Source of the DNA: Acidobacteriaceae bacterium | Lineage (GTDB): Bacteria; Acidobacteriota; Terriglobia; Terriglobales; Acidobacteriaceae | NCBI GenBank assembly: GCA_003166855.1 | Contig: PMUM01000347.1 | Location: 1 to 40,978, forward strand | Reading direction: 5' to 3' | DNA length: 40,978 nucleotides | Shown: positions 11,562-19,330 of the stretch, piece by piece | How positions within the stretch are numbered: the stretch's first letter is position 1 | How the letters are laid out: each line of letters begins with the position of its first letter | The notes under the pieces: generated by a model | What the model saw: only the letters and a program-made list of their open reading frames with translations | What the model was told of the DNA's origin: nothing | Database searches by the model: none | Translations under genes and position numbers: made by a program

Positions 11562-11600
11562 GAGGCGGAGCGTGTGTGGCTCCGCCTCTTCATTTATTTA
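11562..11600 (+). terminator. Rho-independent terminator after small exported protein
   Basis: GAGGCGGAGC (11562-11571) and GCTCCGCCTC (11579-11588) form a perfect 10-bp GC-rich stem with a seven-base loop, followed by TTCATTTATTT. It sits 18 bases after the stop of the 175 aa protein. Confidence 0.85.
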
Positions 11601-11662
11601 GCAGAACGGGCTGAGTGCGAGAACTGGTCGGGAAATCCTGATCATCCTATGCAATGTCTTTC

Positions 11663-11785
11663 ATCTGGAAGTTCTCCAGTGCTCCCCTCGGGGCGTCTAA
11701 CCTCTTCCAGATCAGTAACATCCCTCTAGGTCGGAGTGGTCCTGTATGTGCCCCAAGCCTAAGGTTCAGAGCGATTTCCGCTCTG
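11663..11785 (+). promoter_or_regulatory. Structured leader candidate upstream of TonB-C protein
   Basis: ATCTGGAAG (11663-11671) and CTTCCAGAT (11704-11712) are perfect 9-base arms enclosing a smaller CCCC-TC-GGGG hairpin (11684-11693). A second perfect hairpin, CAGAGCG-ATTTC-CGCTCTG (11767-11785), ends at the ribosome site GTGGAG of the gene at 11801. Together they suggest a folded 5' untranslated region. The pattern matches no riboswitch class I know. Confidence 0.35.
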
Positions 11786-11800
11786 TGGAGTGCTAAGCTC

Positions 11801-12238
11801 ATGCATCGTCGCAACTGGCCTGCGATTCTGTTGTTCGTCCCGGTAGTCGCCTTGGCGGTGACCACGCCCGCGCCGCGTGTGCGTGCGGCTAACCTTGAAC
11901 AGAGAGAACGCCTGGTATCGAAAACGCTGGCGCGCGCTTCCCAGTTCGTGGACGTGGCTCACATCAGTTCGCGTCCGTCTTGCGCCGAGGTGCAACCGCC
12001 TGAGGCCTTGACCACGCCTGATCCGCTCTTCTCTTCGACGGCGCGCGGCCAGAAGGTGAAAGTCAGTTTCATTATCGGAACCGATGGACGCGTGCACAGC
12101 CCGCTCATTCTGGAGAGCGCGGGCCTGGCCGGCGATCGCCATGTGCTGCAGACGGTGCGCACCTGGAGATATCGTCCGGCAACTTGCAATGGAGTTCCGA
12201 CCGAGATCGAAGGCAAGATCGAATTTTCCAGCCGATAG
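11801..12238 (+). CDS. Exported protein with TonB C-terminal domain
   Basis: The track ORF from 11654 runs through hairpins; ATG 11801, ten bases after GTGGAG, gives a 145 aa protein with an N-terminal signal (MHRRNWPAILLFVPVVALAV, cut near VRAAN). The C-terminal part has the TonB-C pattern: GQKVKVSFIIGTDGRVHSP, then LESAGLAGDRHVLQTVRTWRYRPATCNG. In this pattern the V-RxWRYxPA element closes the fold. There is no long proline-rich span and no ExbB/ExbD neighbour, so it is probably not an energy-coupling TonB but one of the small periplasmic TonB-C proteins common in Acidobacteriota. Two cysteines could pair. Role unknown. Confidence 0.75.
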   Translation: MHRRNWPAILLFVPVVALAVTTPAPRVRAANLEQRERLVSKTLARASQFVDVAHISSRPSCAEVQPPEALTTPDPLFSSTARGQKVKVSFIIGTDGRVHSPLILESAGLAGDRHVLQTVRTWRYRPATCNGVPTEIEGKIEFSSR

Positions 12239-12292
12239 CACGAGTCCGAGTTGCTGGGCTAGAATGACGCCAGCAATCGATGGCTTCGATTC

Positions 12293-13327
12293 GTGGACGG
12301 GTTCGTGGACAAAGACAAGAAAAATCCCAGGTCTCCTGACGCTCCGGTGCATAGCGCCGAGATGGAAGAACTTTACCGCCGGCTGCAACCGGAAATGCGC
12401 CGTCCCAAGCCAAGTGCAGACGCGATCGCGGCGGCGTTGGAGGCTGCGCAGCGGTTGGCTGCTGAAGCGGACTCGGAGCAGGCTTCCGACGATACCGCAC
12501 AGGAGTTGACCGGCGAGTCGACCACGATCGTGTGCCGGGTTTGCGGGTACCGCAATCGCGATGGCAACAAGTTCTGCGGCATGTGCGGCATCACCACCGA
12601 ACTTGCGGCATCAATGGCGGAGGAAGAGCGCCCTTCGCACGCTTTGTCCATTCCACCGAATCCGTTTTCCGATCACGATCCGGCGGAAAGGCAGGCGGTA
12701 ACTCGGCCTACAGGGCAGGAAACCCATCACTTCCATCATCACTATCACCACCACTATTTTCCTGGCGGGGAAGCGATGGCAGCGCGGTCCGGCGCAGATC
12801 CTGTCCGGGATTCAATGAGGGAGCCGCAGAGAGAGGACAAGCTGCGGGCGACGGCGGCGCTGCGCGGCGACATGAGCCGCGCCGAGGCTGCGGTTCGGAG
12901 CCTCGCCCATGAGTGGGTTCTGGCCTGCAACACCAAACACCTGGATGACCTCATCGAACTCTACACGCATGACGCGCTGGTGCTGCGCTCGAATTGTCCT
13001 CCGGTGCGCGGCGCTTCTGCGGTCCGAGAGTTTTTCTTTGGCGCGCTCGACGCCGGACTCGGAGAAGTGGAGGTCGAGCCTCTGCGGGTGGAAGTGGTCG
13101 GCGATCTGGCGTACGAAGCGGGACGCTGCAAGGCTTTGATTCCCAGCGCCACTGGCAAGCGCCGCGAAGAACGCGGAAAGTATTTGTGGGTTTGCGCACG
13201 GCAGAGCAACGGCGAATGGAAGCTGGCGGCGGATTGCTGGTCGAGCGATTTGACGCTCAGCACGTTGGAATCCGATATCCCGCAGAATGCCGTTGTGAAG
13301 ACGAGCCAACCGCGCAAGAACCCTTAA
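12293..13327 (+). CDS. Zinc-ribbon protein with His-rich linker and C-terminal SnoaL/NTF2-like domain
   Basis: Cytosolic-looking protein of up to 344 aa; the start is uncertain (GTG 12293 or 12305, or ATG 12362). Visible in order: an Ala/Glu-rich helix (about 25-70), a zinc ribbon with two CxxC pairs (CRVCGYRNRDGNKFCGMC, about 82-99), a striking histidine run (HHFHHHYHHHYF, about 145-156), and an NTF2-like domain of the DUF4440/SnoaL kind (about 198-325: AHEWVLACNTKHLDDLIELY, VRGASAVREFFFGAL, WKLAADCWSSDL). The NTF2-like fold often binds small ligands or acts as an association domain. The His run could bind metal together with the ribbon. I recognise the domains but not the overall protein; function unknown. 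Confidence 0.75.
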   Translation: MDGFVDKDKKNPRSPDAPVHSAEMEELYRRLQPEMRRPKPSADAIAAALEAAQRLAAEADSEQASDDTAQELTGESTTIVCRVCGYRNRDGNKFCGMCGITTELAASMAEEERPSHALSIPPNPFSDHDPAERQAVTRPTGQETHHFHHHYHHHYFPGGEAMAARSGADPVRDSMREPQREDKLRATAALRGDMSRAEAAVRSLAHEWVLACNTKHLDDLIELYTHDALVLRSNCPPVRGASAVREFFFGALDAGLGEVEVEPLRVEVVGDLAYEAGRCKALIPSATGKRREERGKYLWVCARQSNGEWKLAADCWSSDLTLSTLESDIPQNAVVKTSQPRKNP

Positions 13328-13394
13328 GCACGCGTCTTGCGTGACTCGCGAACTTCAGGGACTAAAAGCCCAATTGATTTCACATGCTTTCGCG

Positions 13395-13500
13395 GCCCTG
13401 GAAGGGCGGCTCTTCCACGGTTGTGCACGCATTCGTAGTGTGAGCAACACGTCAGGTGTTGTTTCCAAGACTCTGAAGTAATGTCCTTCCAGAGTTCGCA
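13395..13500. terminator. Small hairpins between convergent genes
   Basis: The 194-base gap between the convergent zinc-ribbon and HAD genes holds three short inverted repeats: GCCCT-GGA-AGGGC (13395-13407), CAACAC-GTCAG-GTGTTG followed by TTT (13445-13464), and ACTCTG...CAGAGT (about 13470-13496). The second is the best terminator candidate for the plus-strand gene. None has a long T run, so this is tentative. Confidence 0.3.
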
Positions 13501-13521
13501 ACCCTTTACCAAGTCGCAAGT

Positions 13522-14133
13522 CTACGGGCTTACGCCTAACTTCGCCAGATCAGCGCGCAACTGCTCGACCTGCTGCATCTCTATCGTTTGCATTCCCAGC
13601 TTGGCCGCACATTCCAGATTGAGCGCGCGATCGTCGATGAAGCAGCACTCTGCGGCGGGGATCTGGGTCGTCTCGAGTGCGAGGCGGTAGATGTCGCGTT
13701 CCGGCTTGCGGAATCCGACGAAGCAGGAACTGACGAACAGGCGGAATGTCTTCCGCAGTTCGTAGTGTTCAATGCGGTAGTAATTCAGCTCGCGTGATTC
13801 GTTGTTGATGGTGCCCATGAAGTACTTGCCGGAGTCGCTGAGAGCCCGCGCGAATGCGAGCACTTCGGGAATGGGCTGCGACAGGGAAAACATGTAATCG
13901 CGGAACGCATCGCGCGCGAAGGGACGTGCGCGATAGAAGACGGTGCGGTCGAGATACTCGTCGAGCGTGATCTTGCCGCGCTCGAACGACGAGACCACCA
14001 TCTCGTGACGATCATGGAATTCTTCCTGGTCGAGATGAAAGTGATCGAGAGCCGCAGTGCGTTCCGTGCGGTCCCAGGCGTTGGTGAGCAGCACTCCTCC
14101 GACATCCCAGAAAATGGCGCGAATGGCAGACAA
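13522..14133 (-). CDS. HAD-superfamily hydrolase (subfamily IA-like)
   Basis: A 203 aa haloacid-dehalogenase-type hydrolase, probably acting on a small phosphorylated metabolite. Motif I is IFWDVGGVLLTN near the start: the nucleophile Asp is present, while the second motif Asp is replaced by Gly, as in many FDxGGVL-type HAD-IA proteins. A helical cap follows (about 20-90). Motif III lysine is in GFRKPERDIYRLAL and motif IV is CCFIDDRALNLECA with the acidic pair. Motif II is less clear (MGTINNES, about 106). Full length for the family, no frame break. The neighbouring DUF3800 islet seems unrelated. Confidence 0.85.
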   Translation of the reverse strand: MSAIRAIFWDVGGVLLTNAWDRTERTAALDHFHLDQEEFHDRHEMVVSSFERGKITLDEYLDRTVFYRARPFARDAFRDYMFSLSQPIPEVLAFARALSDSGKYFMGTINNESRELNYYRIEHYELRKTFRLFVSSCFVGFRKPERDIYRLALETTQIPAAECCFIDDRALNLECAAKLGMQTIEMQQVEQLRADLAKLGVSP

Positions 14134-14588
14134 AGGTAGTTCCTCCCCAGAGAAAATTCTGGGAAAGAGTTTAGTCGAGATGTGTGTGGAAGTGGGTGAG
14201 AGCAGTTTCGTTTTGGGAATGCAGCGATCTTTGGGGGTACCCCCCCTCCCCCTCGGTCTAATGCAATCAATGAGTTAGGGGAAAACCGCCAAAATATGTA
14301 TGCAGCTCAATCAGTTACGGGCAAAATCTTGTATTCAAAGGGCTTACGTGTCGGGTGATGCGCTAAGGTCTTTCGAATCAGTGAGCCACTTTAGCTTCCA
14401 AGGGGTAAAATATTGATTGCAAAAAACTTATGCTGTGCACCCGTCTGCCGAGCCCTAAGGCCCGACCCTAGAGCATCGGACGGTCCGACGCCGGTGTCAA
14501 GACTACGAAAGTATCCAACGGCCTGATTTCCGTTCTTGCGGTCACGTCTCCCAAGCACTTCTCGGACTGCATACTTTAGGGCAATAAT
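14134..14588. other. Gene-free 455-base stretch with degenerate repeats
   Basis: No credible ORF. It holds a GGGGGTACCCCC palindrome and C-rich tract, three related AT-rich units (described in the repeat entry), and a perfect 6-1-6 palindrome TCGGACGGTCCGA (14476-14488). Base composition is visibly lower in GC than the flanking HAD gene. Confidence 0.6.
14233..14432. repeat. Intergenic element: KpnI-type palindrome plus three degenerate AAAAT-containing units
   Basis: GGGGGTACCCCC (14233-14244) followed by a C/T-rich tract leads into three similar units: 14288-14319 (GCCAAAATATGTATGC...), 14320-14348 (GGCAAAATCTTGTATTCAAA...) and 14404-14432 (GGTAAAATATTGATTGCAAA...). Units two and three match at 20 of 29 positions without gaps; unit one matches only over its first half. 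This looks like a decayed intergenic repeat family rather than chance, but copies elsewhere in the genome cannot be seen from this window. Confidence 0.45.
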
Positions 14589-15397
14589 TTACTTGACTCG
14601 CCCGCGTCGCGTTTTGGCAATTGTGGAAGCTCCATGCTCCCTTTCTGTCTTCTTTCTCACTAGCGACTTCTCTAGCTTTTGTAAATCCGCCTTATTCTTA
14701 AATGCCACTCGCCATTGAATCTGGCTGGTCCCACGCGGATCGGACAAATATCTGAAAAAATCCCGGTATTCATAAGACTCCCCGTACCACTGGAGCTTCG
14801 CCTGCTCACGGCACAGAAAAGACAGCATATCCGCCGCTTGAAGTGCCGGGAAATGCATGCGAATGAGATCGCCGCCAATCGTCTGCCGGTTTTAGGATCA
14901 AACTCCTTGACGCGCCTGTACAGACGATAGCAGTTCCATGCAGTCTCCTCATCTTCATCACACATCATATTGATGCTTTCTTCTGGTCTCGCAAACTCTG
15001 CGAGAAGCATAACGGTTCGCAAAAATTGCACATAAAATGGATTGTCGCTTCCGCCTAACAACTTCTTGGATTCCGGTGCAAACGATGTATAGCCCGTGAC
15101 CTCAAAAGCTGTAGCGATTCCAAGACCTAGGTAATCATTAACGCAATTCGCAAAGGGCTTTAGTTCGTTGATTCGCTCCTTGGACGTTTGTGGGCCGACC
15201 CTCGAACTCAGCGGCTGGCCGTTCCTACGGGCTTTCACCCAATGAAGGGCCTCCATTCCAGTTCGCCGCAGTTGGTTGTTCCACTGTTTGTCGAAGTCGG
15301 CTAACTGCGATTCCGACGCCCCAAAGCCACAGAACGCTACTACTTGGTGGTCTTGGAACTTACCACTTTCGTCAAAGAATGAGTGGAGAATGCCCAT
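14589..15397 (-). pseudogene. DUF3800 protein gene interrupted by one frameshift
   Basis: Two overlapping minus-strand ORFs make one DUF3800 protein. The first (best start ATG 15397, six bases after GGAG) begins MGILHSFFDESGKF, the family's N-terminal F-x-DESG motif, and runs through RRLAAISFA. The family's C-terminal motif, FPALQAADMLSFL, continues in another frame from about 14858. Joining them needs a single extra base near 14859, so there is a one-base deletion or a sequencing error. The first frame after the break is Arg/Ser-rich and unlike protein. DUF3800 proteins have an RNase H-like appearance and often occur in mobile or defence-rich regions; their function is not settled. The islet is AT-richer than its neighbours, hinting at transfer. 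Confidence 0.75.
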
Positions 15398-16077
15398 GAA
15401 TCTCTCCGGGGTGAAGCGTGACTCCATATACCTGTAAAAGCCGGAGGTCATCGCGAACCCCCGTAGGTGCATCATGCACTCGGCCAATGGGCGAGTCACG
15501 TGATTTATTGCAAACTTTAGAGATCCAAATTGCAACTCAATCCGATGGAGAACTACCATTGTAGGCCAAATGAAGCGCACTCGTCTGTATTGTGCATTTC
15601 TCCTGACGGCGCTCGCCGCCGTCGGGCTAGTGGTTTTTCATGCGAATACTGCGGGGAGCCTACCGCGTCAGTCTGGGGGAGAATCGTTCCAGGTAGGCGG
15701 CTTGCGTTCGTTTGAAATTGTTCCGTTGGATTGCCTCGCGTCAGCCCAGTTAAGAGGCTTATTCACGTCTCAAAGGACGGCATAGAAATTGCGCAACGAA
15801 CTGGCAGGTCTCAGGGGTGAATTGGAAAACAGCGTTTGGACCTTCCGGCGATGGTGAGCGGATCACGAGCAGTTCGGAAATAAAGTCAGTTGTGGCTTAG
15901 TACCGACAAACGCCAAGCATCCAGGATCTTGCCTCCAGCCAAGCCGACTTGCAAAGTGGCTATGTGAATTCACCGGGGAATGGCTATTGTGAATTATTGC
16001 TGCTGCACTTTAGTCTTCTTCTTTGATTCGAGGCCACATTCCTCGCTGTGCTGAAATGGCCGCGCACATAGGATGAG
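15398..16077. other. Largely gene-free 680-base stretch between DUF3800 and DoxX-like genes
   Basis: Apart from the weak 71-codon ORF at 15570-15785, nothing here looks coding. Short AT-rich segments occur around 15960-16030, close to the DoxX-like start, but I see no convincing promoter, repeat or RNA fold. Confidence 0.4.
15570..15785 (+). CDS. Possible small exported protein (weak)
   Basis: A 71-codon frame whose first 27 residues (MKRTRLYCAFLLTALAAVGL followed by VVFHANTA) look like a signal peptide. The remaining 44 residues match nothing I recognise and contain one Cys. There is no good ribosome site. It could be a small secreted protein, the remains of a longer one, or chance. Confidence 0.28.
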   Translation: MKRTRLYCAFLLTALAAVGLVVFHANTAGSLPRQSGGESFQVGGLRSFEIVPLDCLASAQLRGLFTSQRTA

Positions 16078-16845
16078 ATGACAAGAATCTATCTGGGACG
16101 TTACGTGTATGGCGCGGCTGCCATCGCTTTTGGCATCATCACCCTGGTGTGGCATGACTTTAACGGTTGGCAGCAGATCCGGCCGCTCGGGAACGTTCCT
16201 CACCGTGAGATACTCGTATACCTTGCCGTTGCGATCGAGCTCTTTGGGGGCATATCGATTCTGTGGGCTCGAACGTCACGAGCCGGGGCGTTAGCGCTGG
16301 GCGCCATCTACCTTGTCTTTGCTTTGCTGTGGCTGCCGCACATCGTGGCCACACCGCGAGTTTATGATCCCTGGGGCAACTTCTTCGAGCAGTTTTCTAT
16401 TGTCTCGGGCGCGCTGATCGTTTACGGGTCGGTGAGTCGGAGCGATCCGGCACGAGCGGCACGGCTGGCCCGGATCGGCTACATTTGTTTCGGAATCTGC
16501 GTCATTTCATTCACACTCGAGCAACTCGTGTATCTCTCTGGAACGGCACAGTTCGTTCCAAAGTGGATTCCTCCAGGACAAATGTTCTGGGCGATCACCA
16601 CAACGATTGCGTTGGCGCTCGCGGCGATTGCGCTATTGTCGGGACGTGCAGCCCTGCTCGCGTCACGATTACTTACGGTGATGCTGATCGGCTTCGGATT
16701 GCTGGTATGGTTACCGAGGCCTTTTGCTGATCCACATCAACTGATCAATTGGGCCGGCAACGCGCAGAATCTTGCGATCACGGGAGCAGCGTGGATTGTC
16801 GCCGATTTTCTCAGCCAGAATCGCCCTGCCTCGACCGTCACTTAG
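16078..16845 (+). CDS. Multi-pass membrane protein, DoxX-like
   Basis: A 255 aa integral membrane protein. About seven hydrophobic segments are visible: YGAAAIAFGIITLVW (10-24), REILVYLAVAIELFGGISIL (43-62), AGALALGAIYLVFALLWL (69-86), IVSGALIVYGSV (about 107-118), IGYICFGICVISFTLEQL (132-149), FWAITTTIALALAAIALL (168-185) and LLTVMLIGFGLLVWL (194-208). The pattern and the repeated YxxxGxxxL blocks resemble the DoxX/DoxD superfamily. Start ATG 16078 is preceded by AGGATGAG. Physiological role unknown; no redox partner gene is adjacent. Confidence 0.7.
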   Translation: MTRIYLGRYVYGAAAIAFGIITLVWHDFNGWQQIRPLGNVPHREILVYLAVAIELFGGISILWARTSRAGALALGAIYLVFALLWLPHIVATPRVYDPWGNFFEQFSIVSGALIVYGSVSRSDPARAARLARIGYICFGICVISFTLEQLVYLSGTAQFVPKWIPPGQMFWAITTTIALALAAIALLSGRAALLASRLLTVMLIGFGLLVWLPRPFADPHQLINWAGNAQNLAITGAAWIVADFLSQNRPASTVT

Positions 16846-16857
16846 ATCACTCACGGC

Positions 16858-17064
16858 TCACACCGAGAATTTCGGATCGCCTTCGAGAATCTGCATCTGG
16901 AGACGTGGGGCTTCTCCATTTTTCCAGACGTCGGCACGGGACTTGACGCGATAGCTGAGAGCGGCGCCATCCGGACGGTCGCTGCGTTCAATGGGACGGG
17001 GAATGCAAACGAACTCCGTCTCAAGGAACTCGCTGGTAGCGTGAACGACGATTTTAAGGCTCAC
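16858..17064 (-). CDS. Small protein of unknown function, start overlapping upstream stop (GTGA)
   Basis: A 68-codon frame starting at GTG 17064, whose last two bases are the first two of the TGA stop of the upstream secreted-protein gene (GTGA overlap, 17064-17061). That arrangement is typical of translational coupling. The sequence (MSLKIVVHATSEFLETEFVC..., ending LQMQILEGDPKFSV) has a balanced soluble composition, no signal peptide and one Cys. No family recognised. Coding status rests on the overlap and composition only. Confidence 0.42.
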   Translation of the reverse strand: MSLKIVVHATSEFLETEFVCIPRPIERSDRPDGAALSYRVKSRADVWKNGEAPRLQMQILEGDPKFSV

Positions 17065-18284
17065 CGGTTCAGCGTCAATTTGATTCTTTGCCGGAACAGG
17101 ACGCGATGGGACGCGTTGTTGTTATCCAAGCGAACGTAATACAAGTAGGGATGGTCGCCAAGGATCGAAAAGTTCAAGTCCGGCGCGTCGGGATCGATCA
17201 AAGAGAAATAAGCATAGAGCCAGCTTCCCTTGGGATCGTGGGCGCTGAGCTCCTTTACGGTTACGACGAGCGTGGGTTTGGTCCAGTGGAGCAAGTCGGT
17301 GGAGGTGGTTAGGTATAGACCCGGAGGGCCGAGTGCGCCGTCCCAGTAATCCCATAGCGTGGCGACGACGATGTTGGCTGACGGATACACATTGATTGCG
17401 TTCACGAATCCCATGTAGGGAACCGGGGTGTAGACGTGCTCCTCAGGACGGTTGACCGGACGCAGATAGGGATCGACGAAGGTTAAGGAGAAGTCCTTGC
17501 CATTCCAGCCGCGCCACGAGGAGGGATCAAAGACGTCGCGGGTGCGAATGGGCGCGCCGCCCGCCGGCACACGACAGCGATGCGGTCCTGTTGTCCCGGA
17601 GCAGTTCAGCGGCCAAGTCCAATCGGTCGCGATGGCGTAGAACCAGCCGCCGTATCCCACGATGTTGGTGTCGACGCTGTATCCCAAGGGCCCGCGGCCG
17701 ACCTCATATTTGTACGGAACACCGGCCAAGAAATTGCTGGGGGCTTGGAACGATTCGAAGTGGTAGCCGCCATCGTTGGATTGGTGATAGGTGTCGGAGT
17801 CGTACTCGCAGTAGGTGTACTGGTTGTTGCCCTGGACATTGCACTCGCCCTGGATGGCCCAGCCGTGATACTCCGTGTGGGAGAGAGCGGCGATCTTGTT
17901 GCCGTCAAATGTGTAGAACGAATCGAGCCACACCTGATCGTTGAAGTCCGCGGGATTGGTGTCGTTGGCAGAGAGGTAGGCCGGTTGGCAACTGTGCTGA
18001 AGGCTTTCGAGAGTCGGCCCCAGGCTTTGAAACAAATCCGAACTCGCGGACACGAAATGGATCGTGCCAGTGGAGTCGCGAAACGCGCGCGCCATCGCGT
18101 CGGAAATGTCGCTGGCGAAGCAGGAGTCGTGAGGCGTTTGGAAAACCGCGACGCGTGAGCCTTCCAGCGCGCCGGTGATAGTGGGAGTGGTTGGAGTCGC
18201 CGGACTGTTCGCTTCGAGTGCGCTCTGTGCCACCGATACTGCCATCATGGCCAAGATACACAGAACAATATGCAGGTGTTTCAT
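17061..18284 (-). CDS. Secreted beta-rich protein of unknown function
   Basis: The track start (18332) is upstream of a better one: ATG 18284 after GGTGGAAG, giving 407 aa that begins with a signal peptide (MKHLHIVLCILAMMAVSVAQ). A Pro/Thr linker (SPATPTTPTITG) follows. The body is rich in Trp, Tyr, Asp and Asn, with strand-turn blocks such as WYAIATDWTWPLNCSGT, GLYLTTSTDLLHWTKPTLVV and LNFSILGDHPYLYYVRL. The phrase S-T-D-L-L-H-W is typical of five-bladed propeller glycoside hydrolases and related carbohydrate-binding propellers, so that fold is a reasonable guess. I cannot place the catalytic acids. Six or more Cys suggest disulfides outside the cytoplasm. Confidence 0.65.
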   Translation of the reverse strand: MKHLHIVLCILAMMAVSVAQSALEANSPATPTTPTITGALEGSRVAVFQTPHDSCFASDISDAMARAFRDSTGTIHFVSASSDLFQSLGPTLESLQHSCQPAYLSANDTNPADFNDQVWLDSFYTFDGNKIAALSHTEYHGWAIQGECNVQGNNQYTYCEYDSDTYHQSNDGGYHFESFQAPSNFLAGVPYKYEVGRGPLGYSVDTNIVGYGGWFYAIATDWTWPLNCSGTTGPHRCRVPAGGAPIRTRDVFDPSSWRGWNGKDFSLTFVDPYLRPVNRPEEHVYTPVPYMGFVNAINVYPSANIVVATLWDYWDGALGPPGLYLTTSTDLLHWTKPTLVVTVKELSAHDPKGSWLYAYFSLIDPDAPDLNFSILGDHPYLYYVRLDNNNASHRVLFRQRIKLTLNR

Positions 18285-18423
18285 CGAGCTTCCACCCTTC
18301 TCACGTCTTGAACCTAGCTTGCTTGCCCTCATTCACTTAACCCAGGGTCCCTCGGATCGACTCGGATTGGGAGCCTGAAATTAATATTCGCTTAACAATC
18401 GGCCCAAGGTACACAGGAAAGGG

Positions 18424-18467
18424 AAGCGAAAAATCGCTTGACATATGCCGATATGGGAATATATATT
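18424..18467 (+). promoter_or_regulatory. ArsR-operon promoter with two inverted repeats
   Basis: TTGACA (18438-18443, perfect) and TATATT (18462-18467) are 18 bases apart. Two inverted repeats overlap it: AAGCGA-AAAA-TCGCTT (18424-18439), covering the start of the -35, and CATAT-GCCG-ATATG (18442-18455), in the spacer. Either could be the binding site of the ArsR-family repressor, giving autoregulation. Expected transcription start is about 18474, directly at the ATG (18475), predicting a leaderless mRNA. Confidence 0.65.
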
Positions 18468-18474
18468 TCCTCCC

Positions 18475-18816
18475 ATGGCAAGAGCCGCTACTACGTCGGA
18501 TGCATTCAACGCGGTGGCGGAGCCGCGGCGGCGCGACATTTTGAACTATCTGGCCAGCGAAGAGCGGGCAGTGGGGGACATCGTTGTGAGCCTGGGAATG
18601 GAGCAACCCTCGGTGTCGAAGCATCTGGGGGTGCTGCGCCGGGTTGGGCTGGTGCGGGTAAGGCGCCACGGACGGCAAATGTTCTATCGAACGAATGCCG
18701 AGGCGATCCGGCCGCTGCATGAGTGGACCAAGACATTCGAGCGGCTGTGGCAGCACCAGTTGAATCGCGTGAAAGAGCGCGCCGAGGCGAAACAGAAAGC
18801 TTTGGACAAAATGTGA
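18475..18816 (+). CDS. ArsR-family transcriptional regulator (SRPBCC-associated type)
   Basis: The track start at 18445 would put the -10 element inside the gene; ATG 18475 (MARAATTSDAFNAVAEPRRR) gives a 113 aa winged-helix protein of normal length. The helix-turn-helix is clear: EPRRRDILNYLASEERAVGD, then LGMEQPSVSKHLGVLRRVGL and the wing VRVRRHGRQMFYRTN. It has no cysteines, so the metal sites of ArsR/SmtB are absent; this matches regulators paired with SRPBCC/AHSA1 proteins. No ribosome site precedes the ATG, agreeing with the leaderless prediction. It leads an operon with the SRPBCC, small Cys protein and DUF899 genes and probably represses it; the inducer is unknown. Confidence 0.9.
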   Translation: MARAATTSDAFNAVAEPRRRDILNYLASEERAVGDIVVSLGMEQPSVSKHLGVLRRVGLVRVRRHGRQMFYRTNAEAIRPLHEWTKTFERLWQHQLNRVKERAEAKQKALDKM

Positions 18817-18857
18817 ACACGACAGAATCTGATCAAAAAGCGAAGCAAGGAGGAACG

Positions 18858-19319
18858 ATGAGTTCGACAGCAATGGCGGGTATTGAGAATCTGACCACAA
18901 ACATAACGCAGGAAATTCACGTGAAGGCGTCGCTGGCGGTGACGTTCGAGGCGCTTCTGGAACAACTCGGTCCGGAGAATGAGACGCCAGAGGGAAAACG
19001 GATGTCGATGAAGATCGAGCCGTGGCCAGGCGGGCGGTGGTTCCGCGATCTGGGCGATGGCAACGGACACTTCTGGGGAAACGTGCAGGCCATCAAGCGG
19101 CCGACGCTGGTCGAAATTACCGGGCCATTGTTCATGTCGTATCCGGTCATTTCGAATTTGCAGTACCGGTTGAGCGAGGAAGACGGCGGAACGCTGATCC
19201 AGTTTCACCATATGGCGTTTGGAGCGATTCCGGACGAACACAGACAAGGCATGGGGAAAGGATGGACGCACATGCACCAGCGCGTGCGCGAACGGGCTGA
19301 GGCCAAGGAAAAGCGCTGA
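18858..19319 (+). CDS. SRPBCC / AHSA1-like domain protein
   Basis: ATG 18858 right after AAGGAGGAACG gives 153 aa; the track's earlier start is inside the arsR gene. The sequence fits the activator-of-Hsp90-ATPase-like branch of the START/SRPBCC fold: ITQEIHVKASLAVTFEALLE at the start, MKIEPWPGGRWFRDLGDGNG in the middle, then ISNLQYRLSEEDGGTLIQFH and a long C-terminal helix ending ERAEAKEKR. These proteins form a deep hydrophobic cavity and probably bind a small ligand. Pairing with an ArsR regulator is common and suggests a detoxification or sensing role, which is inference. Confidence 0.88.
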   Translation: MSSTAMAGIENLTTNITQEIHVKASLAVTFEALLEQLGPENETPEGKRMSMKIEPWPGGRWFRDLGDGNGHFWGNVQAIKRPTLVEITGPLFMSYPVISNLQYRLSEEDGGTLIQFHHMAFGAIPDEHRQGMGKGWTHMHQRVRERAEAKEKR

Positions 19320-19330
19320 GACCCTATTGC

